Assembly (NCBI GenBank): GCA_000499405.2
Contig: HG738139.1
Coordinates: forward strand, 5,294,616 to 5,358,615
Reading direction: 5' to 3'
From: Onchocerca volvulus
Lineage: Eukaryota; Nematoda; Chromadorea; Rhabditida; Onchocercidae
Length of the DNA: 64,000 nt
Below, in pieces: positions 1 through 12,372 of this stretch. Below the pieces are notes generated by a model, which searched no databases, had not been told where the DNA came from, and saw nothing but the letters and a program-made list of their open reading frames with translations. A program made the translations under genes and the position numbers. The stretch's first letter is position 1. Every line of letters begins with the position of its first letter.

Positions 1-546
1 CACCTTTAGGAGATACACTGAGGGCAATTATCATGATATTCCTGATATTTACTAAGCTCGAACTAATTAAGTGTCTTATTCTAGGCTTATTAAGTAATTT
101 ATATTATTCTATGCTTGTTAAGTAATTTGTATTATTGTTCTTGTGAACTCTTCTGAAGGAGTTCTGATTTATGATGCTGTTTGTTTTACCTTGTACTTTT
201 GAATGTTTTCTTAAAAAGATTTCTTATTTCCTTCTTTTTGAAAACCTCTTTTGTTTCAGTTTTTTTCGAGATTTATTTTACCAACGACATTGTAAATTGT
301 TTATATAAATCAATATCGATATAGGATTCATACTAATTAAAATTGTTTGCATGTGAAGCACGGTTATCATAAATCCTCATTATTTTTACATAATTAAGTT
401 ATTGCATGTATGCAAATTTTGCACAGAATATAAGAATCTTGAAAAATCTCCGTTTTCAAAATTTTAGAATAACTTTTTGAAATGTGATTCCGGGACGACC
501 TTTTTGAAATACGATCCATTCATTTCTCGTTCATTCTTTTTTCTCT

Positions 547-640
<94 letters not shown>

Positions 641-1333
641 AAGTAAATGAATTAAGATAATAGAATTTGTTAGATTGGGATGTTCACTGAAATTGTTACT
701 GTGTAATTCTTTGGCAGTAATAGAACTGTTGAGCCGAGCATAGAAATCAAGAGATATTGAAGATTGATTCGCAATAATTCATTATGACAAAGTAAGTAAG
801 TATAAAAAAGATTGTAAAATGACAATAAAAATGGACAATGAAATGTGCATTTTTATGTTAATTCAGTTGAGATCACTATACAAATAAAAGCATTCATAAG
901 AGACTGCGTGGACAAACATTTCCCTTTCAAAAAGCATGTCAAAAACGGAATGCCTTCATTCTACCGAATTTCTAAAATAGTATACATTGACTGCCACGAA
1001 ATCCCATCTGAATATTCTCTTTATAACACGGAAATGTAATGAATGATTGAATTGTGTCAGGTTTAAAGGTAATTATTTCTGCGAGAAATTCACCAAAGTA
1101 GGACATGCATTGGAAGAAATAATTTGATGATTATGACTATTTTCAGATTGACCATATATATGGACGTAACATCGCTAAGAGGCATACTTGATACGAAGAA
1201 GGGAATTTTTAAATTTATATTCTCTGATTTCCACTAGAGACGATAAGTATCCAGTTTAAATTTTAGTTTTAAATATCTTAAAAAACAAATTAAATTTAAT
1301 TACTAAGGAACATTTGGCTGCAAAATGTTGCCA
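1..1333. other. Intergenic, no supported gene
   Basis: AT-rich sequence downstream of the minus-strand aminopeptidase gene. Apart from the poly(T) run it shows no exon with convincing splice signals. A 64-codon plus-strand reading frame at 845-1039 has no supporting homology or neighbouring exons. Confidence 0.6.
549..639. repeat. Long poly(T) homopolymer run
   Basis: An unbroken run of 91 T on the plus strand (poly(A) on the minus strand). It lies about 700 bp beyond the 3' end of the minus-strand aminopeptidase gene. It could be the tail of an old retroposed copy or a slippage-prone homopolymer. No recognisable retrogene sits next to it, and the exact length may be an assembly estimate. 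Confidence 0.9.
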
Positions 1334-4300
1334 TTACGAGAAATGTCGAATTTGTTTGAGTAAGCTAAGCTCCTCACATACATCATTCCAATGCCAGTTA
1401 CATCTTACTGCTCCGGATTTTTCCAAATTCTTATTCATACAACATGCGCAAGGTCCACTCACATAATTAGTTCTTGACAAAATTTGCATAAATTGCGTCC
1501 AAATTCGAGCTTGATGGGACATATTTTCTGGTATCGTGAAATGATTACTCAAAAAGGCCCAACAAAAATCGTCCGAAATATGTTTCATCGTTTCGGATTT
1601 TAGGAATGCTGAACATGAAGGTATTTCGATACATTGCACGAAACGTAGATAAATCTCTGGCTGTAATAAGAAAATTTCTAAATTTGGATATAATTGTTCA
1701 ATCAAGTGGAAAACGTGGAATATTGATTTCTTCTAATTAAAGATTAATTTTGTGAATAAAAAATGTTTTGGTGAATTGTATAACTATTTTAGGGTCAGAT
1801 TTTGAAGCAGCCAGATACATTAAACAGCCAAATACAGTAAGGAAGCCTTTTTCACAACTTCTAAGAAAATTATTTCTTCTCTGAATATTGCTTAACATTA
1901 GGTAAATTCTTCGCGAGATAGTAAATTCTAAGATTGATGATTATCTTTTAATTCTAACATTTTTCAAAATTTAAGCGTAAATTCGAACTTACTTCATAAA
2001 TGATTATAGTATGAGTACGTCTATCAGGATCCAGTACTATCAGTCCATTGTGTTTCAGTGATATTATCTGTGTTTCATTGCTTAAAATAATCACTTTTCG
2101 ATCAGCTATATCAGTGATAGCTATATCTAGTGGTACAATGGCTGGAGGCACCTATAATTGTTAAGAATTTTACAATTCGATAATAAATTGAGTGTTTCAT
2201 TTTTGGAAATTTCAATATTTCCATTTTTTGAGTTATATTTAAGTGAAATTTATGAAATCTTACAAATTTAAACAGTTCTCGAGCCTAAAATAATTTTAAA
2301 ACTCTTAAAATCATAATTTTACTTCGTATTACAAGCAAGATTCAGGAAAAAAGATAGGAAGTATGAGTTTTGGATCAATTACAATACCGAGAATTTTTGT
2401 GTAACTTACATTTATTACTCGTTTCTTGGCCGTTACACTTTGCCTCAATTTTAATCCCTCAGTAGTAGTAGAGACATGAACAAGTGGTAAACCAGGTTGT
2501 GTGAAATATTTCTCGAAGAATTCACCTAAATTCGAGTTCAAAGTTAATAAATCAATAAAATCTCGGATAAACTAATAAGCAGTGAAATAAATGAAGACCA
2601 ACCGGCCAGAAAGTTATTAGCAACTTCCTCGATAACACGACGCCATTCCTTTATTCCAGCATTGGTGTAGGAATAACGCTGCATAAGTAATCTGTAGTAG
2701 TTGTCCGAGATTAGTCGGAAATTTTAAAAATAATTCAAAACATTTCAAATGATATTTGAGTCTTCGAATTTTGAAAATTTAAAAGAGCCAGTCACTTCTG
2801 TAAAGTTAACTTTTAATTAATTATTTAAGATTTTTATTGATTTATATTACTGTTCTACTACTTTTTAACAATATTTCTCTTTCCTATGTCTTCTTAATAT
2901 TTTTCTTTTTTTCGATGATGCGATTTGAGTGGCCACTTACTTGACCATTTTTACCACTGTCCCTTGTCCAAATCCAAGTTCAAGCATAGCGAAGAATGTT
3001 GCTGACTTATCAAAACATCGTGAAACCTGCAAAGTTTTTAAATTTCATACCAAATATTCTCGCGAAAATTCCTTCAAAAAAAAAAAAAAAAAAATGTCGA
3101 GTGTAAGAATAAATAGCAAACAAGTTAGAAGAATTAAATTAAAGAAAAATTATGTCGTAAGTAAACAAATAATTGCTGGACAAATAAGAGGAAGTGCTCA
3201 TCAAATAAAGATGAGCTAAATCTAACAACTACAAATAAACAAATAGAAATAAATAAATTAATGCATACATCTTCAGGTGATCGAAATTCGGAAACGATTA
3301 TTGTGGAACTTATGCTATCTTTCATAATACCTTCACGACGCTTTTCACCAATTAGTTCGTCTACTTCCGTCGAATTATCTAACGATTTTGTGATTATCCA
3401 TTCCAAATAAGTACTTAATCCTTCCTGAAATAAATTTTAGAATTCGTACTTTGATTTAATTTGTTTTAAAAATTCCGCTCCATCTATCAGATATATCGTC
3501 ATCACAAGAAGTGAAGGAAAATTATACTATATTTAATGAAAAAATTTTGAATTAAGTATAGAATTTAGAAATCAAAAATGATAATGGATTTTTTCTACTT
3601 TTAAATTCTAAACTGAAATTAAAATCCTGAGGAAGCAAGAAATTATCTTATACACTCGCTTTCTCATAGTCATGATAGTTTCATTTACTCATACTCATGA
3701 CAATTTTGTTTTTTGCATCTGAATTTGAACTTGAATTTCATTACATAATTTGTTTACTTATTTATTTGTTTGTTATTCATTACTATTCTTGTGAAACAAA
3801 AAAAAAAATGAAACAATGCACTTCTTCCCTATGAACTTATTCCAGTAAGCTGCGACTGTCGCTCTACTACCCCTGTTGTGCATCTGGTTTCTGGACTTGG
3901 AAAGCATCAGGGTGAAAGGTCAAACACAGGTGTTGGCACAGTAGCGAATCATCACGACAGTAATCGGTAATATGATATTTGGGATATTAGCATTTTTTCT
4001 TAGAACTTTCTGAAGATCTTTTCCTTCTCTTATTTTCCAGAGCTATAAAATTTACAACAAAAAACTTTCAAGTTTGAATTAATCATGCTAGTTGCAAAAT
4101 TTAATTGAAATTGTTAGAGAAATAAAATTTTCTCCAGAAATTTTTTGCAGTAATTAATTTTTAATATTTAAGAAAATTCTCTACCAATAATGAGTAAGCG
4201 AATTTCCGTTTTCAATTTTGCAATTTCATTTTGTTTGAAATTTTCAGAAATTTACTTCCTATTTGTATTTCTCTGTATCAAATTTTCAAATAAAAGTTTC

Positions 4301-7300
4301 AACATAACTATAAAATGAAATCGGGCGATGACTTATTTTACTTATCCAATTTCTATCTACTTTCTCATTAGCTCTTTTTGTTAAATCTATTCATTGATGG
4401 ATTAATTGCACCGCAAATTTAACACTTATTTTTTAAACTATCCAAAAGAACCAAATCTTGTTCAACAATTTTCTTTTTGTTAAACACTGTGAAATTTAAT
4501 TTTTTTGAAGAATTTAAATAAATTCACAATCTTCTTGTTTAAAGTGAAGTAATTCTAATTTTCCTTCACATCTGGAGGTATTCAAAAATACTGTGTGAAA
4601 GTTCAAAATAAAAAAAAAATGCCATATATTTACAGTTAGACTAATCAACATATTTTAGTATATTTAAAAATGTGCATCGATAAAGGCTTCATAATTTGTC
4701 AATGATAACTTCTATTACATTTTCTAGCTTTACAAATTTATTTAGGCTTACTGAATTTATCTTAATATTATCTAAAAATGTTGGATAAAATTTTAGGATT
4801 CACCAGAAATTCTATAAGGAACCAATAACATCTAAGAAAAATTCAATAAATAATTTCCTAGTGACCTTTTTTTTTCTTTACTCCTATGACCTTTTGATAC
4901 AATTTCCAATCAGATAGGTATTTCTCTTATAGTATAGTAATTTATCAACTCCAAACAGTTGTTTCTATCAGTTCGGCATTTTCTAAAAGCAATTCTCCAA
5001 ACAAATGACTCTTCTAGTACCATTGAGCATCTCTATTTTTATGAATATCTTATAATGTCTTCAAACAAAAATCAGTTTACTTCTTGTCACCATCACTTTT
5101 TCTATGATTGATAAATGAATATCCCTCAATGGCACTCGTCCATCTGTCTAATCTAGTGATTAGCTGATAAGCTGATATAATTACGGCATTGAATGTTCGG
5201 TAAAGTTAGTCTTATTTGTTGACAAATTTGTCAAATAAGTATGAAGGAATGCTTGAGTTAAACTTGAGTTTTTGCATGACAACATAACATCCTATTATGC
5301 ATATAATTAAGGAAAGTTTGATCCGAAAAAATAAAAGAATCGTTATGATTGATTTCTTTTCTTGCAAATGAATGACAGAAAAGGAAAGAAGATATTTAAG
5401 ATTTAAACTGACTGATCTCGGATTAAAAATTGATCTAAATAAAAATTTGTGATATTTTTATTAACAAGCGAGGGAAAGTTAAGTTCTTATTTTGAAAATT
5501 TGATTTGTTGGAGACGGAAAAAGCAGTAATAAACAAATAAGTAAATATCATATTTTTTTTTATTTATTCACTTTATTATTTATTCACTTAATTAAGTGAA
5601 TAAATAATCCACCAAATGTTTGCTTTGTTGATAATTGCACAAACGCTCTATCCCGAAGACAAGCCCATGATATTACAATATCAATTATCAGATCATTTTG
5701 TTTTATCTTTTCATTGATAAAAATCTCGAAATTCAAGTTCTATAATCTTAGTCAACCAACAAGCTTAGTCAACTTAGTCAACTTCAAATTTCTGCGAATA
5801 TATTCCGTCATATTCTAACTTCATCTCACATTTTCTGCTCACGCATACCAGAACGAGTTGGGATTTCAAATTTCTAATTACAAAAAATTTTAGATTTCAA
5901 ATTTTTATTTCTGATTATAAATTTCATTCTCATATTTTTTGCCAGAATTCCAGCCAGAAAAGAAAGCAAGAGAAAAAAATTAAATGAAAAAAATAAATTA
6001 ACCTGCAAGCACATTTCTTTCCAATTTTTAATTGTAACAATATTGCCAATCCACTGCTGGGCAACTTCATGTGCAAGAATGGTATGAGCCAAGCGATATT
6101 TGGGATAGGCTACAAATCGTTCATCCAATATGATAAGGCCCAAATTTTCAAGGCCATAAACGGGTAAAAATGATGCCATCAAGTTGAGTTTCTTCAAAGG
6201 ATATTGAAAACCGCTAATATTTGCCATCATCTTTAAAGCCTGAAACGGGGCAAAAAAAAAATATATACCAAAAAGTAAGGTTCTTTTATCAAGCGAATCT
6301 CTCCAACGATTTTAAAACTAAACTGACAAAAGGATTCTTGACTTTTGAAAGAAATTTAAATTTCTAAAATCTCATATTTGTTGCAAAAAATTTGCATACA
6401 TGTATTGCTTCAGTATTGATCCAGTCAGGTTTGATCAAGTTATCCTCTTCCGAATACAGTACTTCAATTTCAGGTAAATATTCGTTGGGTTTTGCTGCTT
6501 CTTTCATTGAACTCATTCGGTCGAATACAGTGAAAGCATACAGATAACTACTCATTGTTGGTGTACGTTCAAAGCATGTTTCGATTCGACCATCAATATT
6601 GGAAATTGAAAATATTTTCGTATTTGATCTAGAAAATAATTATTTTGGAAAATTCAAGCACAAAAAGAAAACCTACAGAGAGGAGTACTGGATAGATTTA
6701 CAGGTAATCAGAATTCCAATAAAAATTTAACTTTTTACTCAGAATGAAAGCAAATACCGTGCTTCACTACCAGCTTGATGATTGATACACATTTTCATCG
6801 TTGCTTTCAGGCTCGGTAAATCAAAACACGGAAAAACTGAACGGGCATTACGAAGTTGGAAAAATGTGGTTACTGTCCATGGCCTTCAAAAATTTTCACC
6901 TGTTTCTCAAAATTCTAATAGAATTTCACAAATTTGTAAAATTATCAAATTTCTTTTCGACTATTCGGACAAAATTTTTAAAAGTTTTTAAAAATTTTAT
7001 AAGATTTACATGCTGTATTTACTTAAAAGCAGTAATTTCACCGTTTAGGTTCCCATTTTTGCGGACTTTTAACGATTAGGCCAGCAGAAGCTTGTGAACT
7101 TGAGAAATTTTTAATTTGAAGAGCAACAGTGTGTCCAACACCAATAGGTTCGGAGAATTCCACTGATAAAACTTCATCTTTTTGATGATAAACTATCGAT
7201 GTAACGCAATAAATTTCTCCTGAATTTTTAAAATTTCATAAACAAACTTTCGAAATTTGATTTTATTAAAAAGAAATCTTTTTCAAATAAACGTATTCCC

Positions 7301-9358
7301 AAGTAACCACCTGTACGGCAATTATGCGCTCTTATTTGCGACAAAGTAATATCAGAGATGGATCGGCCAGCATGCAATGATATTGATGAAGTTGTTTCAA
7401 CAGCTTTAATCTGCAAAATTTCTGAAGAAAAAATTATTCAATATTGATAAAGTTCAGTGAATTTTAGTTCACTTTTTCCCTCATATTAATACTTCACTGG
7501 GCCATCTGAACGAGTTATGTTATATAATAAAGATTAATCAAGTTTCACTATTCGATATAAATATAGATTAAGTAAGTTTGTGCTACTATCAATCCAAATG
7601 ATCACCCAATCAAATAGAAAAAAATTTCAAATTCCTTTTCTTTCATTTTAAGTTATCAAGTAAATCACTTTCCAGGTAAAAAAAAAATAGTAATTTTGAA
7701 TACTCACATTCATTTCAGTTTTCAAATTTTCAATTATTTTCATTTTAGATTTTTTTTAATGTAATGATTGAGCCTTAAGAGTAGAACTTACATGAATATT
7801 AACATTCCCTGTAAAAGATGTTCGTGCATCTCGATTAATGGTTAGATTAAGTTCGTAATGCTTCGGATGCCATCCCATGAAATGTCCGAAATGGGCTACA
7901 AAATCTTCTGAAGGTATCATTCCATCACTGCAAGAAAGTTTTGGTGAATTTTGCAGAATAAATCAAAAAATACAATGGAGGGCAAAAATTATTCGTCCGT
8001 TTGGTTTTAATCCTTCAAAGTTTTATTTTCATGAATTTACTCAACACTTTTTTTATTATCTTGGTTTTAAAAAATTAATTTTTCGATAAAAATCTTTGTA
8101 TTTCACTGAAATTATGAATGTGCTTCAATTAAGTTCCTGATGCTAACTAAACACTTAATCCATTTGAGCAAATATGAAAAACAAACGAAAATGATAGATC
8201 TCGCAGTGTTGCAAATCTCTGATACTTCAAAAAGACCGATATTTTAAAAATTGGAAACATTTGCTTGGCTAAACTCATTTGTCCTTTGATTGCACAAGCA
8301 TAAATTATTTCAGAGAGCATGTCTAATAATTTATTTGCAATGTTTCTTGAAATCTTTTCCATTTGATTAATTAATTTTCTGACACATTGCTCTTTCAACA
8401 TTTTCATGTGGACGCTGCAAGTTATTTCAGCAGAGAATGTGAGTTATCCTCTTATTGCAAGGATTTATAGATAATTAATTAGATGATAGCTTTAATTAAT
8501 AAATATGCAACAAGTTGCTTTCCTAAAAATTTGATGACACCCTTCCTTTCATCCCTTGAAGCTGTCAATTTTTTAAAAAAGAATAAAGATCGAAATTTGA
8601 ATTGAATGCAAGCATTCATAAGAATCAGACAATGGGAAATGTTTAGATCAAAGAAATGAGAGCATGATTGAAGACGTGGAAATTGAATTAGATTAATTAG
8701 TAAAGGAAAAAATTGCCAAATTTCGAGATTTGCATACGTTTGAAAATTTTTGCGCTGAATTTGAAGGCATTTCTTGGTTTCGTTAGGTGTGACACATTGT
8801 GACACATCAAAACTTTGGCTATTCGAAGTAGTAGTTGACATGGATGGAAAGCCAGAATTCTGCAGGAAAAAGTTTAATTTACTTTTTTCACTTTCTAACA
8901 TCTAATAAAAACAAATAAAAAAGAATTGAAAATTTTAACAAATTAAAAGTTGCGAATTACAAAATTTTTTGAGAATTAAAATGTTACAAAAAATTTTTGC
9001 TACTGAAAAAATTGAAAAAAAAAAAAGACTGCTCACGACAGGTGTCAAAGCTTACCTCATCAGATGATAATGATTCATTCCGTCCAACTTGTACCTCATT
9101 ACTTCGATTTCCAGCATTTTGAAGTTTCGACAACCTTACAGGTATATTTTTGCTTTGACGTGTAAAAACCATAAATATGCCGAAAAAAATGAGTAATAAA
9201 GCAATAATTAGCATCACATGTATAATGTATTGCTTTTTACTAATTAACCATTTTTGATGTTTATGAAAGATGTCAATCATAGCAACATTGCTGTTGGTAC
9301 CATTGGCGATACCATTGATACCGCTGGTTGAGAAGGTATCTGGCAGTGATGGTGTCAT
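1334..9358 (-). CDS. M1-family aminopeptidase-like type II membrane protein, probable pseudo-peptidase
   Basis: Fourteen exons join in phase to 825 aa: 9358-9056, 8901-8738, 7927-7792, 7410-7311, 7219-7042, 6883-6758, 6628-6400, 6239-6003, 3424-3269, 3026-2941, 2691-2603, 2525-2410, 2151-1993, 1732-1334. A membrane segment near residues 43-67 follows a short cytosolic tail, as in type II ectopeptidases. The M1 N-domain carries the VFPCFD signature (exon 6) and TPTMSSYLYAF (exon 7). The exopeptidase GAMEN motif reads YGLEN (440-444). The zinc motif is HEVAQ (469-473): the second His is Gln (CAG), while Glu470 and the third ligand Glu492 remain at the correct HEXXH-X18-E spacing. A beta-sandwich domain follows, then a Cys-rich tail of about 130 aa (CACC at 788-791) instead of a full ERAP1_C domain. 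The protein is therefore short for the family (often 900-1000 aa). With a broken zinc site it is more likely a binding protein or receptor than an active peptidase; this is inference. Intron 8 is 2.6 kb. Confidence 0.9.
3848..3970. other. GC-rich island inside aminopeptidase intron 8
   Basis: A block of about 120 bp of roughly 50% GC sits in a very AT-rich 2.6 kb intron. On the plus strand an open frame runs from a good acceptor (TATTCCAG, ending 3843) to a TAA at 3969, and includes a run CDCRSTTPVVHLVSGLGKHQ. A possible donor (CG|GTAATA) lies at its end. It could be an exon of a nested plus-strand gene, a structured RNA or a conserved element. No flanking exon, tRNA A/B boxes or clear snoRNA fold was found. 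Confidence 0.35.
5575..5608. repeat. Perfect 34 bp palindrome
   Basis: A perfect inverted repeat with no spacer, centred on TTAATTAA, inside aminopeptidase intron 8. It would form a 17 bp cruciform or hairpin. Being made only of A/T plus a CACTT core, it may simply be chance in AT-rich DNA. Confidence 0.8.
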
Positions 9359-9570
9359 GGTATCAAAAGAGGTACCGGAAGAGGGATTGATGGCTCGCTG
9401 ACAATTCTCAAGTAGTCTCTAACTTCAATATACTGCGATTGATGAATGGGTTGGACTTTAGGATCGGTGATGTGAAGTAACTTGGAGGAATTCGAGGGAG
9501 GGGGGGTTGGTTGTATTTGATGAAAATCATTGTAGGATGATACCCATCTTATCCTATCATCAATTTTCAT
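9355..9570 (-). CDS. Upstream ORF overlapping the aminopeptidase start (ATGA)
   Basis: A 71-codon frame begins at an ATG at 9570-9568. Its TGA stop at 9357-9355 overlaps the aminopeptidase ATG at 9358-9356 as ATGA. It is Pro/Ser/Gln-rich and I recognise no domain. It may be a uORF in the 5' leader that controls translation. It could also lie upstream of the real transcript start, or be part of an alternative N-terminus joined by a splice I cannot see. No exact intron that fuses the two frames was found. Confidence 0.35.
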   Translation of the reverse strand: MKIDDRIRWVSSYNDFHQIQPTPPPSNSSKLLHITDPKVQPIHQSQYIEVRDYLRIVSEPSIPLPVPLLIP

Positions 9571-9585
9571 ACTATTTCTCGTCAC

Positions 9586-11487
9586 TTTATCCTTGTCATA
9601 TCTAAAAATTTACAGCACGAAATATAATTTGTAGAGTAGCAAAGTTGTCTATCTCTTATCATTATCAGTTTTAGAAATATCAAATATCAGTGAATTATCG
9701 GACTAGACTTGCAACAAGAAATTTATGTTTCGATTTCAAATTAAAAATTTTTACACAAATTAGAAATGCACTAGAAAATAACAAATTTAAAGTTATTTGT
9801 TTAAATTTTCTAGTGATTGTAATTCAAATTTTCTGATTACAACGTAGAATAAATCTATGAGAAATTCAACATACAAAATATTATTTCAGTATTAATGTAA
9901 ATTGTTGCAAAAATTTAATAATTTTAATAAATCTAAATTTGGCAATAATAATTTTTATTTTTAATAAATATAAATTTGGCAGTAATAGTTGTTATTTTTA
10001 ATAAATATAAATTTGCTTAATCGTTTCAAAAAAAAAAAAAATTATTAGGAATTTTTACTAGGAATTTTTGTCCTTCTCTTGTTATTAGGAAGTTTTGTCC
10101 TTCTCTTGTTCTTGAAACATTCATTTCATTAATAGTACAATCGATAGATATTAAAGGTAATACTTCTAATTTTGTGACATCTCATTTCAATATTCGAAAT
10201 ATTCTCCAAAATTATGCAATCGATTTCCCAAAGTTATGCTATTTTTAATCGAAATTTAAAAATCAAAAAAAAGTTTCACTTGTTTTGCTCATTGTTTGAC
10301 ACATCTGGCTTTCCTAAAATTTCTCCTTCCTCAGTGTCTTCTACCCAGAAATCAATTAGGTAGCAGTAATAAGTCAAAGTTGGCATAAACAAAAATTGAA
10401 GCTTTGATCCTTCCCTCTTCACACATCCATATGACCTCCGTCCCCAAAAGCGAAAAAGGGGAGAGGTCGACTAAAACTTCTCCATAAACAATATAAATTC
10501 ATCTAACAAATCGAATAACAACAGATCTAACACTTGAAATTCTCACCACTATCTAATCTCATCATTAGTAAACAATCATCCATGTTTCCTACTGATTCGC
10601 ATGCTGTTGAATTTCAAAAATTTCAAAAAAAGGCAATGATTTTTGAATTTGAAATTATATTCTTAAGATTGTTAGTCCCGAGCGACATTTCTTATTACAG
10701 ATTGAGCAACAACTGTTTCAACAAGTGACATTTTCTGAGATAATTAACTGATGTAACGTAATATCACTGATGAATTAGTTTCCTCTCCAACTTTCGCAAT
10801 TTTATTATTTCTAATAAAATTTATGAATAAATTTAAGAATTATCGAATTACGGAAGATTTTAAACTGAATAATTTATTTCAAGCATTGTATGTTCACATT
10901 TATTAGTAATGGCAAAGGTCCACTGCTAAATATTTTAAATAAAATTTAATTTTTTAACTGTTACTTCAAATTTTTAAGAAAAAATCAGAAAAGGTATGTT
11001 TTGAACAATATATCAAAATGTGAAGACATTACAAATTTTGTGTAACATGTCAGCTGATGGAATTACTTCTAATCCCTCTACTATCTGTCGACCAGACCAG
11101 ATCAACTGTACTCCATTATTTCATCCAAATCTTTCCAAATCTTTATAGGTCCCCTTACGGACAGAGGTACCATATATATATGATGAGAGGTACTATATAA
11201 TGATAATACGTAACTTAACGTAATTAAATGATCATTCAATTACAAAAAACTGAATTTTATATTTTAATTGTTGTGAAATCAATTATTATTTTAATAGCAA
11301 TTTTAACTTTACAATGTATTTGAAATGATTTGAATTGAATGATAAAACATAAAGTATTGTCATTACTATTATAGTGATAAAAGTTGGAATTTTTAATGTT
11401 GCTTTGATAGGTATTATTTATAAGGCTATTTACCTCATTGATCTGCTTCAATCAATGAAATATCGATGAACAAATTGTTGAAAGCAT
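9586..11487. other. Intergenic, no supported gene
   Basis: AT-rich spacer that should hold the aminopeptidase promoter. The stretch 10300-10480 is a little richer in GC, but no exon with both splice signals and protein-like content was seen. Confidence 0.5.
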
Positions 11488-11925
11488 ATGATATATGCGA
11501 AAGGATATTTCGCACCCTCGAACAATCATCCCTTCGGTAGCAACTTCGGTTCCTTTGATGTTACACGACTAAATGATGACACACATCCCTTACTCGTTCC
11601 ACGTGAGCTCAATCCAACTTGGCAACTGTTTCTTGAAAGCAATAAACCCCTTCTATCCCCAATTTATTATATGTAATATAAATCGGTAATTAGCCGATCT
11701 TAGTTTTTTTCTGTTAATTATTTGCTAAGTGAGACATTATTTGATGCGATGCCCTCTGTACAGCCGTTGATGCTATCACATCAGTTGCAACAATCGATAA
11801 GGCATATGCATAGAATTTTCTCACACATGCATATTTCAATTTATCATCGGATATTATACCTAAACAACAAATTCAAAACTTACAATCTTGAAAGGGATTT
11901 TAAATACACAATTAATAATTTATAA
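11488..11925 (+). CDS. Possible small two-exon gene, unknown product
   Basis: I do not recognise the product. Exon 11488-11672 (ATG start) and exon 11730-11925 (TAA stop) join in phase 2 through a 57 bp intron, with donor AT|GTAATA and acceptor TTTGCTAAG, giving 126 aa. Both exons read as protein-like (for example LVPRELNPTWQLFLESNK, then DAMPSVQPLMLSHQLQQSIR) and the tail is His/Met/Tyr-rich. No signal peptide or known domain is visible. Without the intron, the first exon stops two codons past the junction. The real gene may have further upstream exons, or the whole thing may be chance. Confidence 0.35.
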
Positions 11926-12372
11926 TTCTGTCACTTGGAGGATTGGGAAAAATATAATCCATTTGTGTATCTTGACTAAAAATTTTATTTCCATACTTTA
12001 AAACTATATTTTTAGAACCGCAAATTAATTAACATGGTAAAAAAAAATTAACATTTACCGGTGTATTGTTTAATACAAAAAAAATGACAATCAAGCTGTA
12101 AATACAAAATATTGCTAAATTCCATTTCTTTTTTGTAGATAGATTTAATGGGTGCATTTGTATTAAAAAAAAAAAAAAAAAATGGAATGATGACAGTAAC
12201 AACAACATGCCAACAATTACGATAACAGCGAAATTAGAAGAAAGAGATGATAAGTAAAAATGTACAGATGAATCCGAGCTGAAAATTTTGAATGAATTTT
12301 CCCATTTTCAAAAAGGTCTTTGGATACAGAAATCATATACATGGAACTTTTGAACAGAACAAATACCTTGAT

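Noticed and set aside
845..1039. 64-codon plus-strand frame as a gene
   Set aside because: The initiation codon is not a true ATG, there is no recognisable domain, no splice signals and no neighbouring exon.
3848..3970. tRNA or C/D snoRNA in the intronic GC island
   Set aside because: There is no A-box/B-box pair and no cloverleaf. A TGATGA and a CTGA occur on the minus strand, but without a terminal stem.
6782..7079. Two overlapping plus-strand frames as genes
   Set aside because: They are antisense shadows of aminopeptidase exons 5 and 6, which carry family motifs.
8147..8407. 86-codon minus frame as an extra aminopeptidase exon
   Set aside because: Exons 2 and 3 join in perfect phase without it, and its sequence has no M1 character.
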